Assembly (NCBI GenBank): GCA_002189035.1
Contig: CM007990.1
Span: forward strand, 2,232,001 to 2,296,000
Reading direction: 5' to 3'
From: Utricularia gibba
Lineage: Eukaryota > Streptophyta > Magnoliopsida > Lamiales > Lentibulariaceae
Length of the DNA: 64,000 bases
Positions 1 through 11,329 of this stretch are shown piece by piece; position 1 is the first letter of the stretch; every line of letters starts with the position of its first letter. Below the pieces are notes generated by a model that worked only from the letters and a program-made list of their open reading frames with translations, made no database searches and had not been told where the DNA came from. The translations under genes and the position numbers were made by a program.

Positions 1-28
1 TTCCTTTCCTCTCGACTACCTCATACAC

Positions 29-789
29 ATGGAAGCAAGTCACAATGTTATTCCAGCAACAATTTCGATCGCCTCAACAATAGACATTGACAGAGATAAT
101 CCATTGCATCTGAGCGGCTCCGAACATCCAAACACATCACTTGTAAGTGAGCTCTTAACCACACACAATTATTTCGATCGGCGTCAAGGTGTGCGATTGG
201 TATTAGGTGCTAAAAATAAACTTGGCATTACCTATGGAGATGTTCCCAAGCCTCTGCAGAGTGATTCTTCATATAATCTATGGATGCATAATGATTTTAT
301 GGTGACTTCGTGGCTGTCGAATTCAATATCTAAAGATCTGGTTTCTAGCTTTATGGGATGCGCAAGTGCACATGATTTATGGAAGACTCTGGAGGCACAT
401 TATAGACAATTAAAAAATATTTTTTTATAGAGATGCAGTATGATCTCTACAACCTCAAACAGGGTGACTTGAGCATCGCACAGTATTACACAAAATTGAG
501 CGCTCTCAAGAAGGATCTTGATGATCTGTTCCCTGAAATTCGGTGTGGACAATTTAATACACTGGTTTGTGCTGACAAGATCTTTTCCACGGCGAAGCTT
601 ACTCAATTTCTCATTGGTTTAGATGGCAAGTATGATACCACACGGAACCAGATTCTGGCAATGGATGATACCATGACAGTCACGAGAGCCTATGCAGCCA
701 TGCTTAACATGGAGCAACAATTGACTAAGAGCCAGGCAGATGGGGTAAGTATCCATAATGATTCTGCCATGTTTGCCAAGCCTACGTAG
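29..789 (+). pseudogene. copia gag fragment
   Basis: Two pieces in different frames (29-430 and 433-789). The first has the plant copia gag N-terminal signature: NPLHLSGSEHPNTSLVSELL followed by an LxLGAKNKLG block and YNLWMHNDFMVTSWL (retrotran_gag_3 type). The second carries the UBN2-type helices (LYNLKQGDLSIAQYYTKL, LTQFLIGLDGKYDTTRNQIL). The junction at about 430 is a frameshift or stop. In the family this is the capsid-like protein that packages element RNA. The expected zinc knuckle downstream (near 840-900) is not intact. Confidence 0.85.
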
Positions 790-1317
790 AATCTGAACAC
801 TAATTCACATTTGGGACTGGGACAGAGAAGGGACAATCGATATTGTGTCATTTGCAAGAAGATTGAGCACATGCAAGACACTTGTTTCACGATTAAGGAA
901 CCTCCACCTTGGTGGAGAAAGAAAAATGGGAAGTCAAGTAATTCTTACCAAAAACCTAATGCTTATCCTCTTGGGCAATAGCAATATTCATATCAATAGA
1001 ATCCTCCTTGTAATGCTCATTTTGTTCCATCCTAGCAATTAACGTCTTATGAGCACTTCAAACCCAAGGGGCACTATGTTGATTCTCCCATGGATGAAAC
1101 TTCGCATTTCCACCTTCCTGCTCATAACACTACATATCTTGACTCTTTTCAGCTCATTCAGTGGGAGCTAGGGAAGATTCTTGATGGAAACAATACTTCA
1201 CACGCACCAGCAACAGAGAACCAGGCTGTCAACTTATCTAAGTTGGAATTTGCAGGTACATGCACTGAATTATGTTTGACCAGTGACATTCTCAAGGACT
1301 TTTTGTGCAATTCTTAG

Positions 1318-2624
1318 GAATGGATAATAGACTCAGGGGCTATGACTCAAATTGGCTATTCTAGTAATTATTTCAGCACATTATCTGTTTTCAATATTCG
1401 CGTGAACTTGTCGAATGGGTACTCAGTCCCGATGAAATATGCTGGGAACATAAAGCCATCTAATAAACTGCATCTATTGCATAAATTACGCATACCTCAG
1501 TTCAAGTACAACCTTATTTATGTGAAACGTTTAATAGATGATGATGGAATTCATGTGATATTTTTTAGCCAATATTGTGTGTTATAGGCCCCAGATACCA
1601 ATGAGGTTATGACTGTTGGAAGACTTAAGAATGGCCTCTACATGCTTGACAAACGTTCCTTTTTCCCTAATATTCTTAGCAAATTTTCTGCCTTGCCCCA
1701 TGGCACAGATAAGTTGAAAAATGCCTTCATCAATTTTTTGTTACCAAAATTGAGTTTTTTTGCTAGTTCCATGAGCAACGCCGATGAACGTCTATTATGG
1801 CATTGCTGCCTAGGGCATATTTAAGAGACTAAGTCCAAATATATGCATTTTGATTGTGGATTAAATGGTGCTCCATGTGATATTTGTCATTTTGCAAAAT
1901 TCCATAAATTTCCTTTTACATTGAACACGTCCAAGGTGCCCCCCATACTCCATTTGCTTCAGTGTGATTTGTGGGGGCCTTATAAACTAGCTAACATCAA
2001 TGGGGCATGGTACTTTCTTACCATAGTGGATGATCACTCCAGAACTACCTAGACATTTTTGCTCAAAGAGAAGAGAGTGGTGTTGGATTATCTTGCTGCT
2101 TTCCTTTGTTATGATGAGAACCGTTTTGGTCATAGCACCAAGTTCATTCAATCTAACAAGGGAGGTGAGTTTTTGAACTCCATGTTTCAAGCTTTGTGTT
2201 CATAGAGGGGGATACATCATCAGTTCTCATGCACTAACGACCTCAACAGAATGCCCGAGTCTAGAGGAAACATAAGCATTTGTTGGAAGTCACAAGGGCT
2301 TTGATGTTTTAGGCCGAATTACCAAAGGTGTTTTGGGGTGAAGTGGTGCTTACAGTCACTTACATAATCAATAGACTGCAGTCCTCTGTGCTAAGTTGGA
2401 AATCTCCCTTTGAGGTGCTGATGAGCCAGGCTCCCACGTTTGAGCACATGCGGGTCTTTGGTTGCTTGGCATATGCAGGCAATGTTCATAGTTCATCATA
2501 TAAATTGGAACCACGAGCACGCAAATGCCTATTCTTGGGTTATTCAATGAGCCACAAGGGCTACAAGCTATTTGATTTGCATAGCAAGGAGACATTCGTC
2601 TCTCGGGATGCAAAGTTTTATTAG
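1318..2624 (+). pseudogene. copia protease and integrase fragments
   Basis: From 1318 the reading WIIDSGAMTQIG gives the aspartic protease active site (DSGA). Near 1600-1830 is the GAG-pre-integrase block (VGRLKNGLYMLD, LLWHCCLGHI). Integrase follows from about 1850: CDICHFAKFHKFPF, then LQCDLWGPYK, TIVDDHSRTT and the GGEFLNSMF block. The C-terminal copia motif FEHMRVFGCLAYAGNV and KCLFLGYSMSHKGYKLFD lies at 2440-2600. At least four stops interrupt it, at about 1588, 1822, 2050 and 2203. Confidence 0.85.
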
Positions 2625-3036
2625 CACATCTATCCTCTAATACTTTTTTTCTACCCGGATGATGATTCTGGTGTTCCAGTACTCAGCCTCCCTCTTAATC
2701 ATAACACTGAATGAGATGATGCTAGGAGTGATGAATCACCGCCTCCTCTGCTCGGTGTAAGGTCTGTCGATACAGAGCACCCTGCCACTCTTCCACTTGG
2801 CATACAGTCTATCGACACAGAGTGTCCTATCGAGACTATCATCCATCCTTCTGTTGACTCGTCCCCTATTCAGCCTCTTCATAGTCTAGATGTTGATAAT
2901 CAGGTGTTACTTTGAAGCACTCGAACTCAGTCCGCTCCTGCTCGTTTGGATGACTATTACACATACCAGATTGATATGTCTATTTTAGAGGGGCCATGCC
3001 TCATGATTGAACCACAGAGTTAAATAGAAGCCTCCT

Positions 3037-3330
3037 ACTATCAGCCGCGGCGTGACGTCATGACACAAAAACTTACTGCAATGGAGTAGAATCACACATG
3101 GGAGGTGATGCCTCTGGCACTTGGAAAACATGCCATCGGCTGTAAGTGGGTGTCTAAGATCAAGCAACTACCCAATGGTCAGGTTGAGCAATATAAGGCA
3201 CGTTTGGTGGCTAAAGGCTACACCCAAATTGAAGGTGTTGATTTCCATGAGAGCTTCACGCTTGTGGCAAAGGTAAGCACGATGGTTCACACTTGTCATT
3301 ATAGTTCCATGCAGCAGCAGATCACTTGAG
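3037..3330 (+). pseudogene. copia reverse transcriptase, N-terminal stub
   Basis: The reading contains the opening RT block: METNHTW-like start with a stop replacing a residue, then MPLALGKHAIGCKWVSKIK, VEQYKARLVAKGYTQIEG and VDFHESFTLVAK. The catalytic YVDD region and everything downstream are absent. The sequence changes abruptly after about 3325. Confidence 0.8.
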
Positions 3331-5481
3331 TTCCATATATTTTAGTTTCCGTCGTTCTTTACGTTTGCATATAAATAACGGACTATTGGTCCATGAAGAC
3401 TGCTATCATGCATACGATCAGATCCTAGAATTACAGAGTAGCGATTGGATCTATTTGATCTCGATGTTATCTTGTTTAGTTCTTTCCCACTTCCAACTCA
3501 CAAACCAAATACCACATTGAAAACGAGAGAGTGGTTTGGCTAGGGATTAACCATGTTCAATGAGAATGGTAAATCTAGTGAGAAGCATCAATAGGGAAAA
3601 AGGGGAAGCATTATGTTTCCTCTTCTTATATAAAGGTTATTCAATTGAAATGGAACCTAGAGATACTAAATCATTGAGCATTGTGAATATTGAAAGCATA
3701 CTATTAAATGTATAGCATATGCCACTTAGCCAACATGGGCCATTAAAAAAATGCGAGATAGAAATCCCCTATCGATTATAGAGACTTCCTAGGAGAAATA
3801 CCTTATCGGGTATTCTCTCCTACTTAGGCTCGAGAGCCCCCTTTGTATGGTCAACCTAAGAAAGGTGTCCATATCATGATACATTGAAGACCCCCTCAAA
3901 GGGATACCCTGTTAGAGTGTAATTAGACACCCTTTACATAGCATAATAGAGGTATGCAATCATTGCCCATTCTTATTAGGATAGTTGAATAGTTGGAACG
4001 AATGAAACTCATTGCCAAATGGTTTCTATAAAGCCTAGTTCTAGCACATACATGCTTGAAAGGGAAGGAAAAATGAAAATTAAAAACAATATCATACAGA
4101 AAAAAAAAATTCTTTGGGTACCTAGCAAGGTTGCATATTTGTACAATAGCAGAGGTGATACCCACGGAAATGGTTGTTCCTCACCATGTGTTAGACTATG
4201 GCAACCCATGGCAATGGAAGAGATTCCTTTCAAGAAGGTTGATACACTAAAAAGCACCCAACAAAGTAGGAACACTAGTAGGTATCCCTACCTCTTGATG
4301 TTGAGTCATATTTCAACATATTTGATTCAATTTTAGAATTAGAGTTTTAGGATTATGTGAACTAGAATAGGGGAAATGTCAAAACATGCGTTAATCAAGT
4401 TATTTTCGGTAAAAATGCGATTTGTGCCATTTTCCCTTAGTCCAAGTGCAAGGTGGTTTTATTGTTCTTCCAAACCTATGTACGTTCAACCCATTTGGGT
4501 TGGACCGCATCATCTGACTAGTTTATGAATTTATTATAGTACAAGAGAAAAAAAAGAATTACAGGTCTGAATACGAAGGAAGGATAAGGAAAGTTGGCAA
4601 AAAAGAAGGCAAAAATCTCGCAACAAACGCAACTAACTGCTACTAGCACACAACATTGATGTGAATAAAGAAAGTAAAAGATTTGCTGCCTATAGAATTC
4701 CTTTATTTCCAGAATATTTCCGGCCCTAACCAATAAACACCTGGCGGCTTGGAGAGCTCATCTTTGGAGACTTTGTTTGGCAAAGAATTCATCTATTTTA
4801 AGGACATTTTCTGTCTGAAGAGCGTTTTTGTGATTGGAGTGGAAGAGAAGACAAAGGAGAGGCATTCTAGCATGACACTAGGACTAATATCCGCTGTCAG
4901 AAATGCAGCTGAGATCTGAACGAAAGACAAGGAGGCTTGAGAACCTATAGTTTAAGAAGAAGAAGACACGGAGAACACAAAACTGGAGAATCGAATAAAC
5001 ATTTTACTTTTCTCACAAATCTTTCTTCTTGAATCATATTTTGTGAACATGTGCACTAATTCCATCTTGTGTTTCAATATTCAACGTGTTTAAATGCTTC
5101 ATCATTTGATTTATGTACTCTGTTATCTGCTTTTACTTTAGGAACCAATAGAAGTTTTTGATTCAAGTAGAAACCACTTCTAGAAAACCATTCATTTAAT
5201 CTTGCTTACACATCAAACCAACAACTACAAACTGTTTGCTCTCTGTGAATTGACCTGCACTTACTGCAGCTACATTAATTTCTTTGCGAATGAAATATGC
5301 TATGTTTGTTCAATTTACAAATTTTTTTCATGGGAAAAACCTTCAGACTTGCGAGGTGCTTTTTAGTTGTTGTTGTTAATGCGTTTGAGTTCTTTTGTTG
5401 GAAAAACTCTTCTTCCTTCATCCAGAGATTTAGAGATTTGCAAGGGAGCAAAAGAAACGTGCAAAAGAAAAGCAGTATAAG
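3331..5481. other. no gene recognised
   Basis: AT-rich, without a convincing coding region on either strand. The stretch 5260-5345 (around ATTAATTTCTTTGCGAATGA) resembles 62130-62215, so the right part is probably old repeat DNA flanking the gag relic that resumes at 7538. Confidence 0.5.
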
Positions 5482-7537
5482 TGATGACACACATTTTTCC
5501 TAAATTTCAAATTGCAAAATGGTTATATTTTATTATGGTTTAGGTTAGATAAATGTGATTTTTCATGTTTTAGTGGTGTTTATGTTAATCTCATGTGATT
5601 ATGTGAAAAGTGGATTAAATCCTTTGATTAAGTCCACAACTTTTGTTACTAATGTTTCAGTAAGTTCAGTAGGGAAATCACCCGAAAATCAGACTTGCAA
5701 GCGTGTGAAAGAAGGGAAAAAGGGCGCAAAATCCGGAGAAAGACAAAGAGCATTGTTCTGCTGCCACTGTAGTCTGTAAGTTCAGGCTGGGAACAGTGCT
5801 GGTAGTCAGGAACAGTGCAATGGAGTGAAGCAAAAGGGAAAATTATTTCGAAAATGAAGAGGGCGCGAAGAAGCGAATAGCAAGGGGGACGCAAAGGGGG
5901 GTCTTCTTCCCCAACGGGAAAAACACAAACCAGAAGAGGGAAGGAAGGCCTTCATCACCAAGAGTAGCACCAGAGCCGAGTCCAGCGCTACTGTTCGAGC
6001 GGTGAACAGTAGCTAACGGGCGGAAGAACAATCTTTATCTACTTTCCGTTTTCTGAACATTTAGAGTTTCTGCATTTGACTTGTTTACAATGTTTCTGCC
6101 ATTTTGGTCAACTTACATGAATGAAATCGTGTTTTATTTCTCAAGCATGAGTGGCTAGAATCTTAGGGATGCCTTAAGGAGAAGTGGTGTGGTGTGTGCT
6201 TAGGATGGATGATGAGATTTATGTGTATTCCTTAACTCTTGTTTCTAACAAACCATGGGTAGACTTAAGGAGGGAAACAAGTAGTTTCACAACTTAGATG
6301 CTTGGTTTAGAGGTAGACCAACAAACCAAGACGTGAGCAGTCAGTGTTAGTTCAGGGTAGAATCAGTAGAACGGAGTAGACCTAGTTCTATATGCCTTGC
6401 ATGTGGGTAAGGAGAAACCTGGACGAGAACTAGTCCAGCCTGAGACTAAGGAGAACGAAACAGAGGAGTATGAAGTTGTGCAAAGTGAAGACGAAGTTGA
6501 AGTACTTCCAGAACCTGTTGTAGTGAAGGTGACCCAGCCTCCTTTTCCAGGAAGGTTGAAGCTGAAAGATGAGCAAACCGAGAAGGAAAAAATGTTGAAG
6601 GCATTGAGGAAAGCTCAATTGAATTTAACTCTCCTAGAGTATATTGATCTTGTGTCCAAGAGTGTTAAATATTTGAAGCAGCTATGCATGTCTAAACCAA
6701 AACTGAAGGAGAAAGGCAAAGCGAAATTGAGTGAAAGTTGCTTAGCACTTTTAACATGGAAATTACCCGAGAAGCGTAAGGATCCGGGTACATTTTTTAT
6801 CCCTTGCAAAATAGGAGATTTGTGCATCATGAGAGCTATGGACGACTTGGGGGCTTCTATAAATGTCATTTCAAATTCTGTTTATGAAGCACTTAGGTTG
6901 GGACCTTTACAAGCATTGGGTGTGCAAATTGAGTTAGCGGATAGGAGAGTGATATCTCCCAAGGGCTTGGTTGAGGATATTCTGGTGAAAATTGAGCATC
7001 TTGTATTCCCAGCTGATTTTTATGTGATGAACATGCCCACTGTTCTAGTTGAGGATGTCCTTGCATGCAGGTAGACCTAATTGCAATGTTGGTTATGATA
7101 TTGAGGACTAGCTTATCCGAAAATATGGTGAATAACCTAGGTAGACTTAGGTTATTTGAAGTTGTGAGTGTAGGAAAAAAGTAAATTAAGTTAGGAACCT
7201 TAGCATAACACCACCTACAGATCCTTAAGGCGTCTTCGTATTAGTCTGAGTCAAAACCAGTACCTATTACCTTAGCGTCAAGACTTGATATTGCTTACCT
7301 ACCTTGTTTACTGAACTTGTTTACCACTGTTAGTCCGAGCTTAGACTAAGGCCTACTGTTATTCGAAATTATGCATGTACTAAAACACTTAGCAAGCACA
7401 AGCTCTTCGTGATCGACCCGATATCCACTATACAAGTTTTCCAAATTTGTATTTTGTGTAGATTAGGGATTATAAATTTATTTGATATGGATTTTCTATT
7501 TTTATTTGCAACGATATTAGGAAATTTCTGTTTATCA
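5482..7537 (+). mobile_element. solo LTR (family LTR2, copy A) carrying a foreign insert
   Basis: Begins TGATGACACACATTTTTC and ends AATTTCTGTTTATCA, the TG..CA type ends of an LTR. It is flanked by ATAAG (5477-5481) and ATAAA (7538-7542), a five-base target duplication with one mismatch. It matches the reverse complement of 8157-9523 along its whole length, except that about 660 bases (roughly 6410-7068) are extra here. Without them it would be about 1.39 kb, close to copy B (1.37 kb). No PBS or internal region follows, so this is a solo LTR. The 3' part with a GATCGACCC block resembles Athila/Tat-type gypsy LTR ends. Confidence 0.82.
6397..7074 (+). pseudogene. gypsy (Athila/Tat-like) protease segment inside LTR2 copy A
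   Basis: An uninterrupted frame of about 225 codons, but with no in-frame ATG in the first 65 codons (the frame can only open at a TTG), so it is unlikely to be a normal gene. It contains KVTQPPFPGRLK, a lysine-rich linker, KDPGTFFIPCKIGDL, the protease active-site region DDLGASINVISNSVYE, then LADRRVISPKGLVEDILVKI and FPADFYVMNM. This is the aspartic protease at the start of pol in Athila/Tat gypsy elements. The first Asp-containing motif reads DLGAS, the usual plant variant. It ends before the ILGRPFL block. It sits between near-identical TTGCATG..GGTA sequences of the LTR. It is the only long retroelement frame here without stops, so the capture is probably younger than its neighbours or the segment is short enough to have escaped. 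Confidence 0.75.
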
Positions 7538-7679
7538 ATAAAACAATTGAAAATGCCAAAAAGGGAGGTGCTACACACAAATCAATCATCAACGCAAATT
7601 GAGCAGAGAAAACTATGCAGGAATATGATTGTCCAGATTATTCTTACCAAGTGATCTGCATAAATTTTCCAGAAGAAGC

Positions 7680-8156
7680 TGTTGTGTTTGCTCTAAGAGG
7701 ATGCACATCAACACTTGGACGGATGCATTTCAGTCAGTGGTGCTGTTAGATTAACATAAGTGACTGAAGACAATATGCTTTTAAGGGTTTTTCAGTTTAC
7801 ACTTGAAGGGGATGCAAAGAAGTGGTTCAACACCTTGGAATTCAGAAGCATTGAGAGCTGGACCGAAATAAAAAGGCATTTTTAAACAAGTATTTCCATT
7901 CACCAAGGTTGAAGAGTTGAGGAGAAGAATTGCGAACATTCATCAATTTTTGGGAGACTCGCTCCACGAATATTGGAAAAAATTCAACAAATTGCTTGCA
8001 AGTTGTCCGCATCATGGATATGAAAAACATACCTTGGTCAATTTTTTTCTAGGACTATTGCCACCAATGAGAACTCAGTTAGATGCTATTGCTAGAGGCA
8101 GCATGAGGACACTCACTCCTACTCAGGCTTGGACGAAAATTAAAGAAATGGTGGAG
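7680..8156 (+). pseudogene. gypsy gag (Athila/Tat-like), 5' part
   Basis: Capsid-type retrotransposon gag. The readings contain the LEGDAKKWFNTLE block, SWTEIKRHF, KYFPFTKVEELRRRI, then GDSLHEYWKKFNKLLASCPHHG and FLGLLPPMRTQLDAIARGS, ending TPTQAWTKIKEMVE. This is the classic Retrotrans_gag pattern of plant Athila/Tat elements. A frameshift separates the 7680-7890 part from the 7917-8156 part. The frame is then interrupted by solo LTR copy B. Outside the five-base duplication the gag reading resumes in phase on the far side. Confidence 0.85.
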
Positions 8157-9523
8157 TGATAAACAGAAATTTCCTAATGTCATTGCAAAAATAGAAATTT
8201 CGTATCAAATAAATTTATAAGCCCTAATTCTCACAAGATACAAATTAAACATAAATTGTAAAGTAGAATTCGAGGTCGACTACAAGGAGCTTGTGCTTGC
8301 AATGCGTTTTTCGTGATGCAAAATTCGATGTAACAGTAGTTTTAGTACAAGCTCAAACTAATAGTAGTAAACAAGTTCAGTAAACAAGATCAAGTCTTAC
8401 GCTAAAGATAACAAATACTAATTCTAACAAAGACTAATACGAAGATGCCTTAAGGGTGGCGTGGTGCTAAGATGCCTAATTTAATTTACCACGTTCATAT
8501 ACTCATAATTTAAACAACTTAAGTCTACCCAGGTCATTCATCATATTTTCGGCTAAACTAGTCCCAAATATCATCACCAACATTGCAATTAGGTCTACCC
8601 ACATGCAAAGTATATATAACTAGGTCTATTCGGTTCTACTAGTTCTACCCTATACTAATACCAACTGCTCTCGCCTTGATTTGTTAGTCTACCTCTAAAT
8701 CAAGCATCTTAGTTGCGAAGTCACTTGTTCCCCTCCTTAGGTCTACCCATGAAATGATAGAAATAAAAACTAAGAAATAAATGTAAGTTTCATCATTAAC
8801 CCTAGATCCACACCATCATGCTTTACCTTAATGCATCCCTAAAGTTTTAGCTACTCATACTTGGAAAATAAAACATGATTTCATTTAGACAATGTGGCAA
8901 AAATAGTAGAAACATTGTGAGTAAGTCAGATACAGAAACTCTAAACGTTCAGTAAACGAAAAGCAAATAAAGATTGTTCTGTTGCCTGGTTGCTATTGTT
9001 CATAGCCCGGAACAGTAGCACTGGACTCGACTCTAATGCTGTTCTTGAGGATGAAACCCCTCTTCTCCTCTTCTGGTTGGTGTTCTTCGTGTTCAGAGAG
9101 AACCTCCTTCTTCCCCCCCCCCCCCCCCATGTGTGCTTGCTTCTCCTGCCCTTCTTTTTCGAAAAATATCTCCCCTCCTTTACTCCAATTATTGTTCCGG
9201 ACACCAGCACTGTTCTCAGCTTGAACTTGCAGACTGTAGGTGGTAGAACAATGCTCTTTGTCTCTCTTTGGATGTTATGCCCTTTTCTACTTATTCCACA
9301 CATTTGTAACTCTGATTTTGCTGCTAATCTCCCCGCTGAACTTAGTCAAACATTATAACAAAAGTGGTTGTCTAAATCAAAGGATTTAGTCCACTTTTCA
9401 ACATAAACACACAAAATTAACATTAACATACATAAAACATGAAAAACCACATATACCTAACCTAAAACACAATAAAACATAATCATTGTGTATTATAAAA
9501 TTCAAAGAAAATGTGTGTCATTA
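8157..9523 (-). mobile_element. solo LTR (family LTR2, copy B)
   Basis: On the + strand it starts TGATAAACAGAAATTTCC and ends GAAAATGTGTGTCATTA, the complement of copy A's start with one change in the terminal CA. A perfect five-base target duplication TGGAG lies at 8152-8156 and 9524-9528. It is 1367 bp long. It inserted into gypsy gag in antisense orientation. A run of 16 C lies at 9113-9128. The open frames seen inside it are low-complexity accidents. Confidence 0.9.
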
Positions 9524-10018
9524 TGGAGCATTCTCGACATTCTTATTTTAGAAAGAACTTCTACAGCCAAGTAAACTCTGTTGGAGGAAGCTCGATGTCA
9601 TATGGAAATATGCACCAAGGACTTGAGAGTACGAATGAGAAGGATAGGAAGATTAATGAGTTGCAAGACGTGATGAGAGAATTATGCATGGTTCGGTCTA
9701 AGCTAATTCTGTGTGAGATATGTTCCACCCAAAGCATACAACAAAAACATGTCCGTTGAAAGAAGAAAGTGCAGGAGTGAACGCTATGGGATATGTAGAA
9801 AATCAAGGAGGATGGCACCAACCTTGGCACTATTCTCCAAAACACCCCAATTTGACCTGGAGAGACAGCAATGCATTGAATCAACATCTGCTGCAAAATC
9901 AGCCACAACAAGTCTCCCAGCATCAACCTATGCTGCAAGTTCACCCGCTAGGACGGACTTACAGGAATCTTCAGTAGAAGTAGTTACAACAAAGACTAGC
10001 CCCTCATCAAAGGAATGA
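9524..10018 (+). pseudogene. gypsy gag (Athila/Tat-like), 3' part
   Basis: Continuation of the gag frame after the nested LTR. It has a Ser/Gly-rich linker (VNSVGGSSMSYGNM), a coiled segment (NEKDRKINELQDVMREL), a CEIC pair that may be half of a zinc knuckle, and a Trp/Gln-rich tail in the next frame (GGWHQPWHYSPKHPNLTWRD) typical of Athila gag C-termini. The tail is read in two overlapping frames, so a frameshift lies near 9720. Confidence 0.75.
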
Positions 10019-10019
10019 T

Positions 10020-10930
10020 CAGCTTAAACAAGGATCATCTATGGAAGAAATGAGAAAGCAGAAAAGAGAAAGAGTCAATTCAAGGAGCCATCAAAAACCT
10101 TGAAAAGCAAGTTGGATAGTTAGCAACAAGAGTTGAAGAAATCAAGAACAAATTAGGAAGGCTACCTTCTCAACCTTCTGTGAACCCACAAGTAAATATT
10201 TTAGCAATCGAGCTCAGAAGCAAGAAGAAATTACTGGAAAGAGAAGTGATCCTACCCCAAGTCAACTGAGTGAAAAAACTAATTCAAGAAACGAGCGAGG
10301 AAGGAGACCTTGAAGAAGGTAGTGGCAAAGGATAGTGTGAACACCCAATCATTGAGGAGAAGATCAAGATAAAGGTGACTCAACCTCCATTTCCAAGGAG
10401 ATTGAGGAATAATGCAAAGAGAGCTGAAGCGCAAAGAATTATTTCTACTTTGAACTTAACTATGGTAAGCATGAAGACGATTAATTATTTGAAACATGTT
10501 TCGAGAGGACTTAAAATTTTGAAGGAATTATGTTCTGATTTGAAATTTGCTCTCCTTGGAGTGGAAGACGTGAAGATTAATGCTAGTATTATTGCTCTAA
10601 TTGATAAGGGACTTCCCTCTAAATGTTGAGATACAGGTACTTATTATATTTCTGCTAAGATTGGAGGAAGGGAAATCCCAAGGGCAATGACAGATCAAGG
10701 AGCAGTGATCAACATGATGTCATTGGATGTCTACGAGTCTCTTATACTCAAACCCTTGAGGAGGACTAACACAAGACTGATTCTGGCAATGAGAGTGACT
10801 TTCATTCCTTAAGGAATAGCTGAGGATGTGTTGGTGCAAGTGTCAAAAACCTTGTACCTAATTGATTTTGTGGTGGTGAAAACGCCTCTGATTCTTCATT
10901 TGGTTCATTTTTCCCTACAAGGGCGCAAAC
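10020..10930 (+). pseudogene. gypsy protease region, decayed
   Basis: After a lysine/glutamate-rich linker the reading KVTQPPFPRRLRNNAKR at about 10370 matches the same block in the 6397-7074 segment. Downstream are DTGTYYISAKIGG, MTDQGAVINMMSLDVYESL (protease active site, degraded from DLGAS to DQGAV), GIAEDVLVQVS and LYLIDFVVVKTP. Stops occur at about 10629, 10812 and 10938. No RT was found downstream, so the element is truncated. Confidence 0.75.
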
Positions 10931-11329
10931 CCAATTAAGACTTCCATGACCCAATAATGTTTTACCTATCAATTAATTTCCTTTATATAGCATCATGAGT
11001 GGTGCCACTATGGTCTTCTTTGATATAGAGAATGACTTAACAAAAAAATATTAAGTATTGTATCATTTGGAAAGCAAAGTTTGGTGAGATTTAGTGCATC
11101 AAGAAATATAGAGCCAAATTCTACCTCTATTTTTGTATTATCAATGATTGTCTCTATGAACTAACCATATTATTGGGTGTTCAACAAGATGGCAAGGGTT
11201 CCAAAAACACTAAGAGTAGCCAAAACTACAACCTTGCTTTTAGTTCAACATAGGGAACATATTTCAATGTTTTTGAAGAAATTTCTGTAACATTAACAAC
11301 TTTGTGTCAAATTTATGGAAAGCAATATA

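Larger units (their letters stand above)
29..3330 (+). mobile_element. Ty1/copia retrotransposon remnant, truncated in RT
   Basis: A decayed copia pol-gag unit in the standard order gag, protease, GAG-pre-integrase, integrase, then the start of reverse transcriptase. The order protease-integrase-RT identifies copia rather than gypsy. Every domain is broken by in-frame stops or frameshifts. No LTR is visible at either end. Homology stops near 3330, just after the first RT block (AIGCKWVSKIK, ARLVAKGYTQ), so the YVDD box and RNase H are missing. Several stops fit C-to-T or G-to-A change, for example TAG where the integrase should have Trp after DDHSRTT. Clearly inactive. Confidence 0.9.

Noticed and set aside
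8941-9358. Overlapping open frames of about 120 codons on both strands
   Set aside because: They lie inside solo LTR copy B and run through the C16 homopolymer; composition is Pro/Phe or Gly/Arg low complexity with no family signature.
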